A stretch of 64,000 nucleotides of DNA from UBA8941 sp963780545 (GTDB lineage: Archaea > Thermoproteota > Bathyarchaeia > TCS64). The translations under genes and the position numbers were made by a program. The notes under the pieces were generated by a model, which saw only the letters and a list, made by a program, of their open reading frames with translations, searched no databases and was not told where the DNA came from. The DNA lies in the NCBI GenBank assembly GCA_963780545.1, contig CAWACK010000008.1, positions 434,001 through 498,000 of the forward strand, in the 5' to 3' direction. Every line of letters starts with the position of its first letter. The first letter of the stretch is position 1. This document shows positions 24,814 through 33,809 of this stretch, piece after piece.

Positions 24814-26026
24814 GTGACCATTTTGGGTACCGACGCTCTAATCATAGGCGCGGGACCCGCAGGACTTTTATCGGCTAGGGAGATCGCCTCTCACGGCTTC
24901 GATGTCAAGATTCTAGAGGAACATACTAAGGTAGGTGTGCCCAATCACTGCGCTGGCCTCCTCAGCGTAGAGGGATTGAAAAAACTGGGAATCGACCCGT
25001 CACCGCGCTTCGTTCAGAACGAGGTGATGGGAGGTAGAATATATGCGCCCGACGGAAGCCGCATCGAGATCAGGGATAAACACCCCCGAGCCTTCGTAGT
25101 AAACAGGGCAGAGTTCGATAGAGTACTCGCCGAACAGGCGACTAGCGTTGGAGCAGAGATTGTGCTCGGCCACAAGGCCAAAAAATTGAGGCTTTCCGGT
25201 GAAACCGTCGTGGGGGCCGAGGGGGATGACTGGGAGGAGAAGTCAAGGATAGTGATAGACGCCGAGGGAGCTTCAAGGAGACTTCTCAAAGCGGCGAATT
25301 TGGGAAATAACTCAGAAACTTCCCTCATCGGGGTGAACACCGAAGTAAGTTGCGAAGTCGACTCTTCGATGGTCGAAGTCTGGTTCGGAAACGAGTTGGC
25401 TCCAGGCTTCTTCGCGTGGGTCATTCCCATCTCCGATAAAGAGGCGAGGGTTGGCCTCGCTAGCCGTAATAAAGATGCGACCAAAACGTTAGACGACCTT
25501 CATTAAGAGGAGATTCGGTTCAACTAGCCACTCGACGCTAAGGACCGGGCATGTCTTGGTGGGTGGCCCCTACTCTAGAACAGAATTCTCTGGACTATTA
25601 CTCGTGGGTGACTCCGCGGGCCACGTGAAGCCCACGACGGGTGGTGGAGTAATACTCGGCGGGCTCTGCGCCCTCGAAGCAGGTAAGGTCGCTTCGAAGG
25701 CGCTCCAAACAGGAGACGTATCTGAAGCAAATCTAAGGCAATATAACAGGATATGTAGGGAGAAATACGGTGACGAGTTCCGAAGCATGCTCACTCTCCG
25801 CCACCTCGCCGACAGACTCTCCGATGAACGGTTGAACAGAGTCTTTCACGCCTTCTCTGGAGCTGGGCTGGAGAAAACCCTAAACAAGCTAGTAGCTGAG
25901 GGAGACATGGATCTGCAGGAAGGCGTCATAAGGCGAATATTTACAGAGCCTAGCCTCACTAAAACACTCCTGAGCAGTCTTGGCAGGTTCGCCTTCGACG
26001 AGCTGAGGGACCTAGTCAACCTTTAA
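24814..26026 (+). CDS. Geranylgeranyl reductase family flavoprotein (frame broken near 25499)
   Basis: A FAD-dependent reductase of the digeranylgeranylglycerophospholipid/geranylgeranyl reductase family, which saturates isoprenoid chains of archaeal lipids. The N-terminal FAD-binding ALIIGAGPAGLLSAREIA and the CxGL-type motif HCAGLLSVEGLKKLG are clear; the second FAD motif LLLVGDSAGHVKPTTGGGV sits in the other frame. Frame one stops at 25506; removing one base at 25498-25501 joins LDDL to IKRRFGSTSHS and continues to 26026, giving a normal ~400-residue protein. GTG start at 24814. Confidence 0.88.
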
Positions 26027-26059
26027 ATATTGAGCCCCTTCCTATCTGGGCTGATAAGT

Positions 26060-26221
26060 ATGTCGACTTGCATCTCCTGTGGCAGGAAGGTCGCCCCCGA
26101 GGAGAAAGCCGTTAAAATGAGCTGCCCGAACTGCGGTGCAGTCACCATCTGGCGCTGCGAGAAATGCAGGCTCTTCGGCCGCACCTACAGGTGTCCTGCC
26201 TGTGGCTTCCAAGGCCCATAA
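26060..26221 (+). CDS. HVO_2753-type small zinc-finger protein
   Basis: A 53-residue protein consisting of two zinc-binding units, each with two CxxC pairs: CISCGRKV with CPNCG, and CEKC with CPACGF. It matches the small archaeal zinc-finger family related to Haloferax HVO_2753 (Pfam DUF1610), which in many archaea sits before the elongation factor 1-beta gene and is thought to bind RNA. Here EF-1beta does not follow. ATG 26060 begins directly at the first finger. Confidence 0.82.
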   Translation: MSTCISCGRKVAPEEKAVKMSCPNCGAVTIWRCEKCRLFGRTYRCPACGFQGP

Positions 26222-26294
26222 AAATTCTTCCCCAGAATTTAATCAATTACCTCACTTAGAATAACTAAATGTAATATTTTTTGAAAATAGGCAG

Positions 26295-26669
26295 CTATTT
26301 CATCAGCGGTAGGTTACCTGTGACTTTGTCGAGTTTATCGTTCCGCTCCGGCCCTAATCCTAGAGCTGTTATGGTTCCTGCTGGCACCTCAGTGAGGCCC
26401 CGGTCCTGTATCACAGAGTTGACTATGTCGAGCTTATCCGCCTTCTCCGCCAACTCCTCAAGCTCCTCCTGTGAGTCGACCTGGAGTGCAACCTTCTTGG
26501 CGCCCTCGTCATGCCATTTCCGCCAACCTGCATGGTTCTCCTGCTTCGCTTTCTCCGAGCAGTCGACGGCGGCATGACACGCCTGGGCTATCATCTTACC
26601 GGTGCTCATTTTGAGGTCTGTGCGGATCACTATGCACATCTTATACTCGAACTGGCTCTGTCTGCTCAT
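26295..26669 (-). CDS. pth2: Peptidyl-tRNA hydrolase (Pth2 type)
   Basis: A 124-residue archaeal/eukaryotic Pth2, which releases peptides from drop-off peptidyl-tRNA. Diagnostic are KMCIVIRTDLKMSTGKMIAQ, QACHAAV and the C-terminal VIQDRGLTEVPAGTITALGLGP. The ATG overlaps the aspS stop (ATGA), so it is the last gene of the leftward alba-KH-aspS-pth2 operon. Length typical. Confidence 0.95.
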   Translation of the reverse strand: MSRQSQFEYKMCIVIRTDLKMSTGKMIAQACHAAVDCSEKAKQENHAGWRKWHDEGAKKVALQVDSQEELEELAEKADKLDIVNSVIQDRGLTEVPAGTITALGLGPERNDKLDKVTGNLPLMK

Positions 26670-27946
26670 GGGATCAGCCTCTCTCTATCCCTCGGGAACA
26701 TGCAACATTCTCTGATGTTGTCCTTGCCAGTAACGATCATGGTGAGCCGCTCTAGGCCAATGCTCCACCCCGCATGAGGCGGAGCACCGTAGGCAAATGC
26801 CTCGATATAGCTCTCGAAGTTCTCAGGGTGGAGACCTTTCTTAGTTATTCTTTCACGGAGGAGGTCAGGTATATGTATGCGTTGCGTGCCACTGCTGATC
26901 TCTATACCGCCATATATGCAGTCAAAGGCGTGAACAACCTCGGGGTTATCGGCGTAGGGCATCGAGTAAAACGCCTTCTGGGCTGCTGGCCAATCCTTAA
27001 GGAAGAATGCCTCCTCGCCAACGAGTTCCATCATCTTCTTCTCCTGCGGCTTTGTGAAGTCGTCGCCCCAATTGATCTGCTCTCCCGCCTTCTGAAGCAT
27101 CTCGATTGCTTCAGTGTAGGTGACGCGTCTGAAGGGCAGTTTAGGCATCACCAACTCCTTTTTTAGAATCCTCAGCTCCTCGAGGCAGTGCTCCTTTACG
27201 TCCTTAAGCATGTAGACGAGGACCTTCTCGAGTACCCTCATAACTGTCTCGTCGTCGGAGAAGGCTTGCTCGATATCCATCTGTCGGATCTCATTGAGGT
27301 GAGTAGGGGTATTGAACTTCTCGGCCCGCCAGATGGGAGTAACTGTAAAAACCTTCTCGAAGCTTACGGCACACATCTGCTTGTAGAGTTGGGGGCTTTG
27401 CGCGAGGAATGCCTTTTTCTCGAAGTAGGGTAGACCGAAGAGGTCCGCACCACCCTCCGAGGCGGACGCGATGATGCAGGGTGGCTGTATCTCAACATAC
27501 CCATTCTCTGTGAGCCAACTTCGGAATGCAGCGAGAAGCCTGTTCTGGATCGTGAATATAGCCCTTGTCTGGGGTGCTCTGAAGTCTAGGAACCTCCAGT
27601 TAAGCCTAGTCTCCAGCTCACTCTGGCTAGTCTCCGCGATGTCGACGGGGAGAGGCTGCTTCGACTTATTGATGACTTCGATCTTATCAGGGAAAAACTC
27701 GACGCCCGCATTGGCAATCTTGCTCTGGGCAGCCTTTCCGGTGACGGCGATGACGTCCTCTCGGCCCAGGCCTTCCTGGGGAAATAGATTCAGGTTCTTA
27801 ACAGTGACCTGGATCTCGCCAGTCCTATCACGCATTACTATAAACTTGATCTTGGCAAGGTCTCGGGTACGAACTACCCAACCTGCAATGGTAACGGTTT
27901 CGCCAGGTTTTTTCTTGGCTTCTTCGATGTAGACCCTGTCGTACAT
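26666..27946 (-). CDS. aspS: Aspartyl-tRNA synthetase (archaeal type)
   Basis: A 426-residue class II synthetase charging tRNA-Asp (possibly also tRNA-Asn, as many archaeal AspRS are non-discriminating). The N-terminal OB-fold anticodon-binding domain spans ~1-105 (TVTIAGWVVRTRDLAKIKFI). Class II motif 2 appears as FTVTPIWRAEKFNTPTHLNE and motif 3 as GWSIGLERLTMIVTGKDNIR. Length is that of archaeal/eukaryotic AspRS, without the bacterial GAD insert. Cotranscribed with upstream KH and alba genes (65-nt gap) and overlapping pth2. Confidence 0.96.
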   Translation of the reverse strand: MYDRVYIEEAKKKPGETVTIAGWVVRTRDLAKIKFIVMRDRTGEIQVTVKNLNLFPQEGLGREDVIAVTGKAAQSKIANAGVEFFPDKIEVINKSKQPLPVDIAETSQSELETRLNWRFLDFRAPQTRAIFTIQNRLLAAFRSWLTENGYVEIQPPCIIASASEGGADLFGLPYFEKKAFLAQSPQLYKQMCAVSFEKVFTVTPIWRAEKFNTPTHLNEIRQMDIEQAFSDDETVMRVLEKVLVYMLKDVKEHCLEELRILKKELVMPKLPFRRVTYTEAIEMLQKAGEQINWGDDFTKPQEKKMMELVGEEAFFLKDWPAAQKAFYSMPYADNPEVVHAFDCIYGGIEISSGTQRIHIPDLLRERITKKGLHPENFESYIEAFAYGAPPHAGWSIGLERLTMIVTGKDNIRECCMFPRDRERLIP

Positions 27947-28010
27947 GAAAGCGACCCCTTCCGAGCTACCCAGCTAAAAGGGGGGTGAATATAAAAATAC
28001 TTTCGAGAGG

Positions 28011-28520
28011 TTAGTAGGCGTACTCTACGCGTAGGTCCATCTTGCGAACCTTCTTAGCGATGTCGGTTAGAGCCTGTATACGCTTCTTGCTGAGTCTCTT
28101 CGCTCCGCGGGCACCGAGCACAACACGAGTCTCGGTGCTCCCGTCGGGGAGCCAAATTATGTTGATGGTCACAATCTGCTGACCCGAAAAGAGATCTTCG
28201 AGGAACTTTCGGTCATTCATAGCGGCCTCGACGACTACGACCCTCTTGTTGAAGGCGTCGCCTAGGTCACGTATAGGTTTTGGATTTGCGTTAAATTTAG
28301 CTGAGTCGCCTTTTCCGACGACGAGGACTAGGAATCCCCCGGCGTCGACGACGTTGTCTAGTGTGACTGTCTGAAGGAATGGGTTCTGTCCCTCATAGCT
28401 GATTAGCTTCTTAGCAACTTCCATGTAGTCGTTTGTAACTGCACCCGTCTTGATCTTGGTCTGGCACTTTGAGCAGAGCATACCGCTCTTCAGACAAAAC
28501 TCACACAGCTGCGTTTGCAC
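28011..28520 (-). CDS. NusA-like KH-domain protein with N-terminal zinc finger
   Basis: A 169-residue archaeal RNA-binding protein usually labelled NusA-like. The first 25 residues carry a four-Cys zinc finger (CEFCLKSGMLCSKC). A KH-like fold follows (GGFLVLVVGKGDSAKFNANP, then FNKRVVVVEAAMNDRKF) and a C-terminal segment VVLGARGAKRLSKKRIQ that is basic. GTG 28520 has GGAGG 8 nt upstream. Position between alba and aspS suggests a translation- or RNA-linked role; molecular function is not established. Confidence 0.8.
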   Translation of the reverse strand: MQTQLCEFCLKSGMLCSKCQTKIKTGAVTNDYMEVAKKLISYEGQNPFLQTVTLDNVVDAGGFLVLVVGKGDSAKFNANPKPIRDLGDAFNKRVVVVEAAMNDRKFLEDLFSGQQIVTINIIWLPDGSTETRVVLGARGAKRLSKKRIQALTDIAKKVRKMDLRVEYAY

Positions 28521-28575
28521 TCGGTGGTCCTCCGGTCATCCGGGGGAGCCGCAGTGAGAGCCTAATTTTACGCCC

Positions 28576-28851
28576 TTACGGCTTCAGCACGATCTCGATG
28601 GTGCTGACGTTTGAAGGTGTGCTGCGTTCCTCGGACTGAACCTGCTCGGTGCCTATCTTGATCTCGACGACCTCTACGCTGGGCATGAAGCGGTTCCTGA
28701 GTACCTCTACAACATCGACAGCCCTGCTGATGGACTGTCCACGTGCCTTAACCAAGACATTCTCCTGGCCACTCTTGAAGAGGGTCATGCATGCGAGGAC
28801 ATAGTTGAGGACAGGTTTCCGTCCGATGAATACAGTGTTAGATCTCTCCAC
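28576..28851 (-). CDS. alba: Alba DNA/RNA-binding protein
   Basis: A 91-residue Alba, the abundant archaeal chromatin/RNA-binding dimer. It begins NTVFIGRKPVLNYVLACMTL and contains the KARGQSISRAVDVVEVLRNR helix that is the family signature, with the Lys/Arg residues facing nucleic acid. It opens the leftward operon alba-KH-aspS-pth2. The Lys of the classical KPV motif (deacetylation site in Sulfolobus) is kept. Confidence 0.95.
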   Translation of the reverse strand: MERSNTVFIGRKPVLNYVLACMTLFKSGQENVLVKARGQSISRAVDVVEVLRNRFMPSVEVVEIKIGTEQVQSEERSTPSNVSTIEIVLKP

Positions 28852-29076
28852 TTTGGACTCCTCCAGACATTCGTTTTCTGTAGGTGTGCTATGATGGTGC
28901 TCGTTCAGTTAAAAAGTTATCGGGTTTTAGCAAATTTGTGATGTTTAATGATGTTTTTGCATCTATCTATAATTTCCCAGGTGTATTTATGAGGAGAAGC
29001 TAACATCATCGTATGTACAAGCGAGTATAATTGTGTGCGTCGCGCACACTACTCCTAAGCAGATTATGTTTTTCCA

Positions 29077-29688
29077 CTAGACATGAATCCTATACCTGTC
29101 ATTCTTCCAGACGTCGGCGGTGTTGCTGTAAATGCCTCGCTCCCAGAAGCCGAGCTTATCTTTTTTAGAGAAGGTTATCCTCGTTACCCACATGGCTGAC
29201 TTGTAAGCATATTTCTGGGGGACAACGAGTCGCATGGGCCCACCGTAGGGCTGCGGGAGTTCCTCTCCGTTAAGGCTGTGAGCAAGTATAATGTCGTCTC
29301 CCTGTAGATCGGAGAGGGGTAGGCTGGTGGTGTAGTGATCAGCACACTCAAACAGAACATACTTGGCCCCTTCCCTCGGTTTCACTTTCTCCTGAATAGT
29401 TTTGAAGAGAACGCCACCCCATCTCTGTTTTAGTACGCTCCACCCTTCGACACAATGGAAGTCGCTGATGGACTCGGCTTGGGTAAGGGCCTGTAGGTCG
29501 GCCCAACTCAAGGTAAGGGGGTTCTCTACCTCGCCATCAACGGTAAGGTTCCAGTCTTTCCTACTGATATCCGGGAGCTGCTGAGTTATCCCAGGGTGGT
29601 CTATGCCCCAGCGGAGCAACTCAGGAATTGGTGCCTGATTCGGAGGCAACTCGCCTCTTGGCTCCTCCTTCTTTTTTCTCCAGAACAA
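29077..29688 (-). CDS. Molybdopterin-dependent oxidoreductase, sulfite oxidase/MsrP-like fold
   Basis: A 203-residue protein of the sulfite-oxidase fold superfamily (YedY/MsrP relatives). The Mo-ligand cysteine lies in SDFHCVEGWSV (Cys79); LSWADLQALTQ, LFECADHYTTSLPL and GGPMRLVVPQKYAYKSAMWV match the cofactor-binding core. There is no twin-arginine or other signal peptide: the N-terminus is MFWRKKKEEPRGELPP, so it seems cytoplasmic, unlike bacterial MsrP. No partner haem protein is adjacent. Substrate unknown. Confidence 0.85.
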   Translation of the reverse strand: MFWRKKKEEPRGELPPNQAPIPELLRWGIDHPGITQQLPDISRKDWNLTVDGEVENPLTLSWADLQALTQAESISDFHCVEGWSVLKQRWGGVLFKTIQEKVKPREGAKYVLFECADHYTTSLPLSDLQGDDIILAHSLNGEELPQPYGGPMRLVVPQKYAYKSAMWVTRITFSKKDKLGFWERGIYSNTADVWKNDRYRIHV

Positions 29689-29776
29689 CGTCGACTAACT
29701 CCTTTCCAATCGAGGGCAATAAAGTTGAGCCTCTGTCTTCGAATGAGTTAAAGGCACCACAAACGACGGATAACAT

Positions 29777-30430
29777 ATGGATGAGAAGGATAGGGCAGAC
29801 GAGATCATCAGGATTTTCGAAGCGGAATATCCATTCGAGAAGGGTACAATCCTTCACTGGGAGACTCCCCTGGAGCTTCTGATCGCCACAATACTATCAG
29901 CACAGAGCACCGATGATCAGATCAATAAGCTGACACCAGCCCTTTTCAGGAAGTATAGGACCGCCGCAGACTACGCATCTGCGCCCCGAGAAGAGTTAGA
30001 AAGATACATAAAGTCCTCGGGTTTTTTTCACAGGAAAGCTGAGCTGATCCAGGCGGCGTCACGCCAGATCGTAGAGGAGTTCGGGGGCGAGGTCCCGCGC
30101 ACCATGGGTGACCTACTGAAGCTGAAAGGGGTCGCCCGAAAGACGGCAAACATCGTTCTCGGTAACGCCTTCGGGATCGTCGAAGGAATAGCAGTGGACA
30201 CCCATGTGATGCGCCTCAGTCAGCGTCTAGGCTGGTCAAAGGAGAAGGACAGGGATAAGATAGAGCAGGACCTGCTGAAGCTAATCCCACGAGAGAAGTG
30301 GTACGAGGTAAATTACCTCCTCATTAAACATGGTAGGAAAGTCTGCGACGCGAAGAAACCTAACTGCGCTGGCTGCTCCGTGAACAACCTATGCCCCTCT
30401 GCGTTCACCTTCAAACATAATAAGAAGTAG
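29777..30430 (+). CDS. nth: Endonuclease III (DNA glycosylase/AP lyase)
   Basis: A 217-residue base-excision-repair enzyme removing oxidised pyrimidines. The helix-hairpin-helix with catalytic Lys is LKGVARKTANIVLGNAF, the catalytic Asp is in AVDTHVMRL, and the [4Fe-4S] cluster motif is CDAKKPNCAGCSVNNLC (C-x6-C-x2-C-x5-C). ATG 29777. Diverges from the molybdopterin oxidoreductase gene 88 nt away. Confidence 0.95.
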   Translation: MDEKDRADEIIRIFEAEYPFEKGTILHWETPLELLIATILSAQSTDDQINKLTPALFRKYRTAADYASAPREELERYIKSSGFFHRKAELIQAASRQIVEEFGGEVPRTMGDLLKLKGVARKTANIVLGNAFGIVEGIAVDTHVMRLSQRLGWSKEKDRDKIEQDLLKLIPREKWYEVNYLLIKHGRKVCDAKKPNCAGCSVNNLCPSAFTFKHNKK

Positions 30431-30540
30431 AGACAAACAGCGTTTTCAACCGACGCTCACATAAGCACTCACATGAATTAAGGCTATTATTAGGGTGCTC
30501 ACATGGATAGATTAGCTGCTGAGCTAGGTGAATCGTGTTG

Positions 30541-31308
30541 ATGAGATTATTCGACTTAAAGGATAAAGTAGCAATCATAACGGGGGGAAACGGTGGCATA
30601 GGACTCGGCATAGCCCGGGGACTATCTAGCGTTGGCTGTGACATAGTCATAGCTGCTCGGAACCCAGCCAAGACAGCGGAGGCTGCGGATGGAATCCGAC
30701 GTGACTACGGTGTCAGAGTTCTGGAACTTGAGTTGGATGTACGGAGCCAAGATAAAGTCGAATTCATGGTCCGGAAGACCCTGGAAACTTACAATAGAAT
30801 CGATGTGCTCGTTAACAACGCCGGGATAAATATCCGCAAGATGCCTCAGGACCTAACCCCCGCAGAATACGATGAGATACTTGACATTAATCTCCGAGGC
30901 GCTTTCCTGTGTGCCAAGGCGGTTTACCCCGCAATGAAGGCTGCAGGGGGAGGAAAGGTAATCAACATCGGGTCTATGACTTCGCTGTTTGGTGGACCGA
31001 AACTCATGGCTTACGGGGCTAGCAAGGGTGGCATAGTATCTATGACGAGGGCTTTAGCCTCCGCATGGGCCGTTGACAAAATCAAAGTCAATGCGATATT
31101 GCCTGGGTGGATAGACACAGATCTTACGAGGAGAAGCCGCGTGGAGATCCAAGGCTTAAACGAGCAGGTGTTAGCCAGAACACCGATGGGTAGGTGGGGC
31201 AATCCAGAGGACTTGCAAGGTGCCGCAATTTTCCTCGCAGCCCCTGCATCCGATTTCATCACCGGCGTTTCCCTACCAGTCGATGGAGGCTATTCAGCAA
31301 ATATCTGA
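30541..31308 (+). CDS. Short-chain dehydrogenase/reductase
   Basis: A ~255-residue NAD(P)-dependent SDR. Cofactor-binding TGGNGGIGLGIA, the NNAGIN motif, catalytic Ser region INIGSMTS, and catalytic YGASKGG (Tyr/Lys) are all present, and it ends with PVDGGYSANI as do gluconate-5-dehydrogenase-like SDRs. AGGTGA lies 9 nt before ATG 30541; GTG 30535 and TTG 30538 are alternatives. Substrate cannot be assigned. Its 3' flank carries a partial copy of the carbonic-anhydrase gene end. Confidence 0.9.
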   Translation: MRLFDLKDKVAIITGGNGGIGLGIARGLSSVGCDIVIAARNPAKTAEAADGIRRDYGVRVLELELDVRSQDKVEFMVRKTLETYNRIDVLVNNAGINIRKMPQDLTPAEYDEILDINLRGAFLCAKAVYPAMKAAGGGKVINIGSMTSLFGGPKLMAYGASKGGIVSMTRALASAWAVDKIKVNAILPGWIDTDLTRRSRVEIQGLNEQVLARTPMGRWGNPEDLQGAAIFLAAPASDFITGVSLPVDGGYSANI

Positions 31309-31381
31309 TATTCTAGTTCACACACATGAATCTATCCCAATTGGAGGCATTAATGTCTTCAAGTCCGTATAGATATTGACG

Positions 31382-31441
31382 GGAATATTACCTTAATCTA
31401 GAATGAGCCTACCCTCTTTCATAATAAATTTTCTTATAGAT
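31382..31441 (+). repeat. 60-bp direct repeat, copy A
   Basis: Matches 32674-32733 at 54 of 60 positions in the same orientation, 1292 bp apart. Copy B is the 3' end of the gamma-carbonic anhydrase gene; copy A is a decayed version with no gene attached. The two copies bracket the TBP gene. Confidence 0.85.
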
Positions 31442-31589
31442 AAACCAAGTTATGTGAATATATTTAATTTTATAGACTCTAAAGTTGTTACCAGGGTAAC
31501 TTTGTTATATGTGTAACATTGCTACGCATCGCGCGCGATTAACGAGTGGAAACGTTTAGGTCCAAAACCCCTCCAATACTTTCTACGAA

Positions 31590-31694
31590 TCAGCCCTGAA
31601 ATATGCGCTTTATTTCGTCCTTACCACCACAGTCCTTAATCGGAGGATCGCGTACGCACTCTCCACACCCGACGCACACGCAAGACAGATAATC
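31590..31694 (-). other. Short Cys-rich open stretch, possible gene remnant
   Basis: About 34 codons without a stop, read leftward, giving SCVCVGCGECVRDP followed by PIKDCGGKDEIKRIF. The CxCxxCxxC pattern resembles an iron-sulphur or zinc site, but there is no usual start codon before it, so it may be the tail of a lost gene. It lies in the 422-nt gap 31309-31730 that also holds repeat copy A and GCGCGC at 31531. Confidence 0.25.
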
Positions 31695-31730
31695 TCAAAC
31701 ACGATGATAGAGAATGCTGAAGGCCAAGTA

Positions 31731-32303
31731 ATGAGTAAAACAAACCCCTACGATGTAACGATACAGAACGTCGTCGCCTCGGTGACCCTCGACCAGAAAA
31801 TAGACCTACTCGCCATCATGAAGGTATTCAGAAACGTGGAGTACAGGCCGAAGCAATTCCCTGGACTCGTCTTCAGACTTAAGCGTCCGAAAACTGCAAC
31901 CCTGATCTTCGGCTCCGGCAAGATGGTCTGCACGGGTGCGAAGTCGGAGAAGCTGGCGAAGAGCGCGGTGGGAAAGGTTGTCAGGGAGCTGAAGGGGAAC
32001 GGTATCGTCATCCTCAGTAAGCCGAAGATAGTAATCCAGAATATTGTCTCCTCCGCGAATCTCCACGGTAAGATTGACTTAGAGACCGCTTCGGACGTGA
32101 TGGACAACGTCATGTATGAGCCTGAGCAGTTCCCCGGCCTGATCTACAGGATGCCAGAGCCAAAGGTTGTTATGCTGCTGTTCGCGTCGGGGAAGCTCGT
32201 GATTACCGGGGCTAAGAGGGAGGAGCAGGTCTATGAGGCTGCGGAGAAGATGAATTCCACCCTCATGGATTTTGATCTGCTTTTCCAGGGAGAGGATCTT
32301 TAG
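31731..32303 (+). CDS. tbp: TATA-box-binding protein
   Basis: A 190-residue TBP, the general transcription factor that bends promoter DNA and recruits TFB. The two direct sequence repeats of the saddle are plain: IQNVVASVTLDQKIDL with FPGLVFRLKRPKTATLIFGS in the first, IQNIVSSANLHGKIDL with FPGLIYRMPEPKVVMLLFAS in the second, each followed by a K-x-V-(C/I)-T-G-A-K strand. ATG 31731 begins just before the first repeat; an upstream in-frame ATG (31704) adds nine atypical residues. It lies alone inside a segment bounded by 60-bp direct repeats. Confidence 0.95.
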   Translation: MSKTNPYDVTIQNVVASVTLDQKIDLLAIMKVFRNVEYRPKQFPGLVFRLKRPKTATLIFGSGKMVCTGAKSEKLAKSAVGKVVRELKGNGIVILSKPKIVIQNIVSSANLHGKIDLETASDVMDNVMYEPEQFPGLIYRMPEPKVVMLLFASGKLVITGAKREEQVYEAAEKMNSTLMDFDLLFQGEDL

Positions 32304-32442
32304 CACACGCATGCGCGTGCGCATCGGAGGACTATGTCTTCCATATATTTCAAGATTGGTTCAAAATGGAGTCTAACGCGCCAAAGGACTCCGCTACTTC
32401 ATATCCCAGGAGCCTAAACTAATACTCCAATAGGTGAAGACC

Positions 32443-32568
32443 TTGAAATCGAAAGAGGAGAAGAAGGGTTACAGACAACCAACCGAGTCGGAGAAGTGGG
32501 ACGATAAACTTCGTGATGGGTTAAAGCCAATTCGCGGGACGAAGAAGTATCACCCACCACGGGAATAG
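32443..32568 (+). CDS. Short basic ORF, unknown function
   Basis: A 41-residue highly charged frame from TTG 32443 (AGGTGA about 6 nt upstream): KSKEEKKGYRQPTESEKW, then DDKLRDGLKPIRGTKKYHPP. The Lys/Arg/Glu-rich composition and a ribosome binding site suggest a real small protein, but no family is recognised. A GTG at 32434 is also possible. Confidence 0.4.
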   Translation: MKSKEEKKGYRQPTESEKWDDKLRDGLKPIRGTKKYHPPRE

Positions 32569-32673
32569 GCACGTGCCTTCGGCATCTACGAACGTGGAAG
32601 GGCAGCTAAAACCGTGCACAAGAAATAGAATTACCCTAGTCCAGATGAGTTAAGTTTCCGCGCGCGCATTGGC

Positions 32674-32733
32674 GGAATATTACATTAATCTAGAATGAGC
32701 ATACTCTTTTTCACAATAAATTTTCTTATATAT
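32674..32733 (+). repeat. 60-bp direct repeat, copy B (3' end of gamma-carbonic anhydrase gene)
   Basis: The partner of 31382-31441, 90% identical. Most of it codes for the last residues of the carbonic-anhydrase-like protein on the minus strand. Confidence 0.85.
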
Positions 32734-33225
32734 CTTTGCCTTGCTCAGTGTACGTTCGTGTTCCTTCTTCATATACTGGACGTTCGCGTCGGTGACCCCA
32801 CTCTTAGGCTCGGCTGGAATGCCAAGTGCGACCATCCCCGGAGGGATGATCTTCCTCGGGCTCACGAGTGCAGCTGCGCCCACCATTGCTCCCTCCCCTA
32901 TCTCTACGCGGTCTAGTACAACAGCCTGGATGCCGATTATAGCCTTGTTACCGATCTTCGCCCCATGTATCGTCGCACCATGACTCACGATCACATCCGA
33001 GCCGATGCTAACAGGATTCCCCGTCGGGGCCTCAACTAGGCAGCCCTCTAGTATCGTTGTACGGGCGCCTATCACTACACTGTCGTCGTCGCCCCGAATC
33101 ACCGCATTGGTCCATACGTTCACATCCTCCTCAAGAGAGACGTCGCCTATGATCCAACATCCAGGAGCAAGGAAGACACTGGGGTGGATCTTAGGTTTTT
33201 TACCCTCAAACTCGACTATTGACAT
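32680..33225 (-). CDS. Gamma-carbonic anhydrase family protein (left-handed beta-helix)
   Basis: A ~181-residue hexapeptide-repeat protein of the gamma-carbonic anhydrase/PaaY group. Repeats such as VFLAPGCWIIGDVSLEED, VNVWTNAVIRGDD and IVSHGATIHGAKIGNKAIIG are visible; the three His metal ligands expected of the family would include those in SHGATIHG. Trimeric, metal-binding; true carbonic anhydrase activity varies within the family. ATG 33225 precedes MSIVEFEGKKPKIHPSVF; an in-frame start at 33249 adds eight residues. The 3' end is duplicated on the far side of the TBP gene. Confidence 0.87.
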   Translation of the reverse strand: MSIVEFEGKKPKIHPSVFLAPGCWIIGDVSLEEDVNVWTNAVIRGDDDSVVIGARTTILEGCLVEAPTGNPVSIGSDVIVSHGATIHGAKIGNKAIIGIQAVVLDRVEIGEGAMVGAAALVSPRKIIPPGMVALGIPAEPKSGVTDANVQYMKKEHERTLSKAKIYKKIYCEKEYAHSRLM

Positions 33226-33405
33226 GCTAAGGAAGTGAGTGATGGCCATGAAAAGATTACCTACCCATATCCAGCATATAATGGGTGGGCCTGAGACAGC
33301 CGCCGGGCCTTCACAACTGGCTTCTCATCCCGTAGAGCCTCATTTGTGTTCTGTGCGCTTGCGCCCTGCGAAGTCTTTTATCTGGTTCCGCCACGGTATC
33401 CCGCT

Positions 33406-33804
33406 GTGAAAGGTTTGGACTACCGGCGCTATCTAGTGGAAGTTGGGACAGGGATCGATCTCCACGGCGAGGATGCGACCAAGGCAGCACAGAGGGCTGT
33501 TAAGGACGCAATAAGCCACAGCAGTATGATTGGGCTCAGTCAGCTTTTCAAGGCAAATAGCTTCTCCGAGATCGAAGAGGCATTGATGGTCGATGTCACC
33601 ATCGCAGCCCCAGACCCCGAGAAGGTTAATGGCGAGGCTGTCCTTGTCACGCTCCCGGAGGGAAAGAGGAGGATAAGCGTCGTCAAAGGTGGTCTCAAGT
33701 TCCCTAATGAATCGACTAGAGATGAGGCGAAGACCCACTCCATAGTGATTGTTAACGCTGTGATAGTTGTTCTAATCGACGTGGATCAGGTGTCAAGAAG
33801 GTAG
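33406..33804 (+). CDS. Lin0512 family protein
   Basis: A ~132-residue protein matching the small Lin0512 family of unknown function: RYLVEVGTGIDLHGEDATKA, AVKDAISHSSMIGLSQ and the C-terminal IVIVNAVIVVLIDVDQ are its conserved stretches. Start is probably GTG 33406, just before the conserved N-terminus; an in-frame start at 33346 adds 20 unrelated residues. It stands divergent from the carbonic-anhydrase-like gene. Confidence 0.75.
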   Translation: MKGLDYRRYLVEVGTGIDLHGEDATKAAQRAVKDAISHSSMIGLSQLFKANSFSEIEEALMVDVTIAAPDPEKVNGEAVLVTLPEGKRRISVVKGGLKFPNESTRDEAKTHSIVIVNAVIVVLIDVDQVSRR

Positions 33805-33809
33805 AGAAA

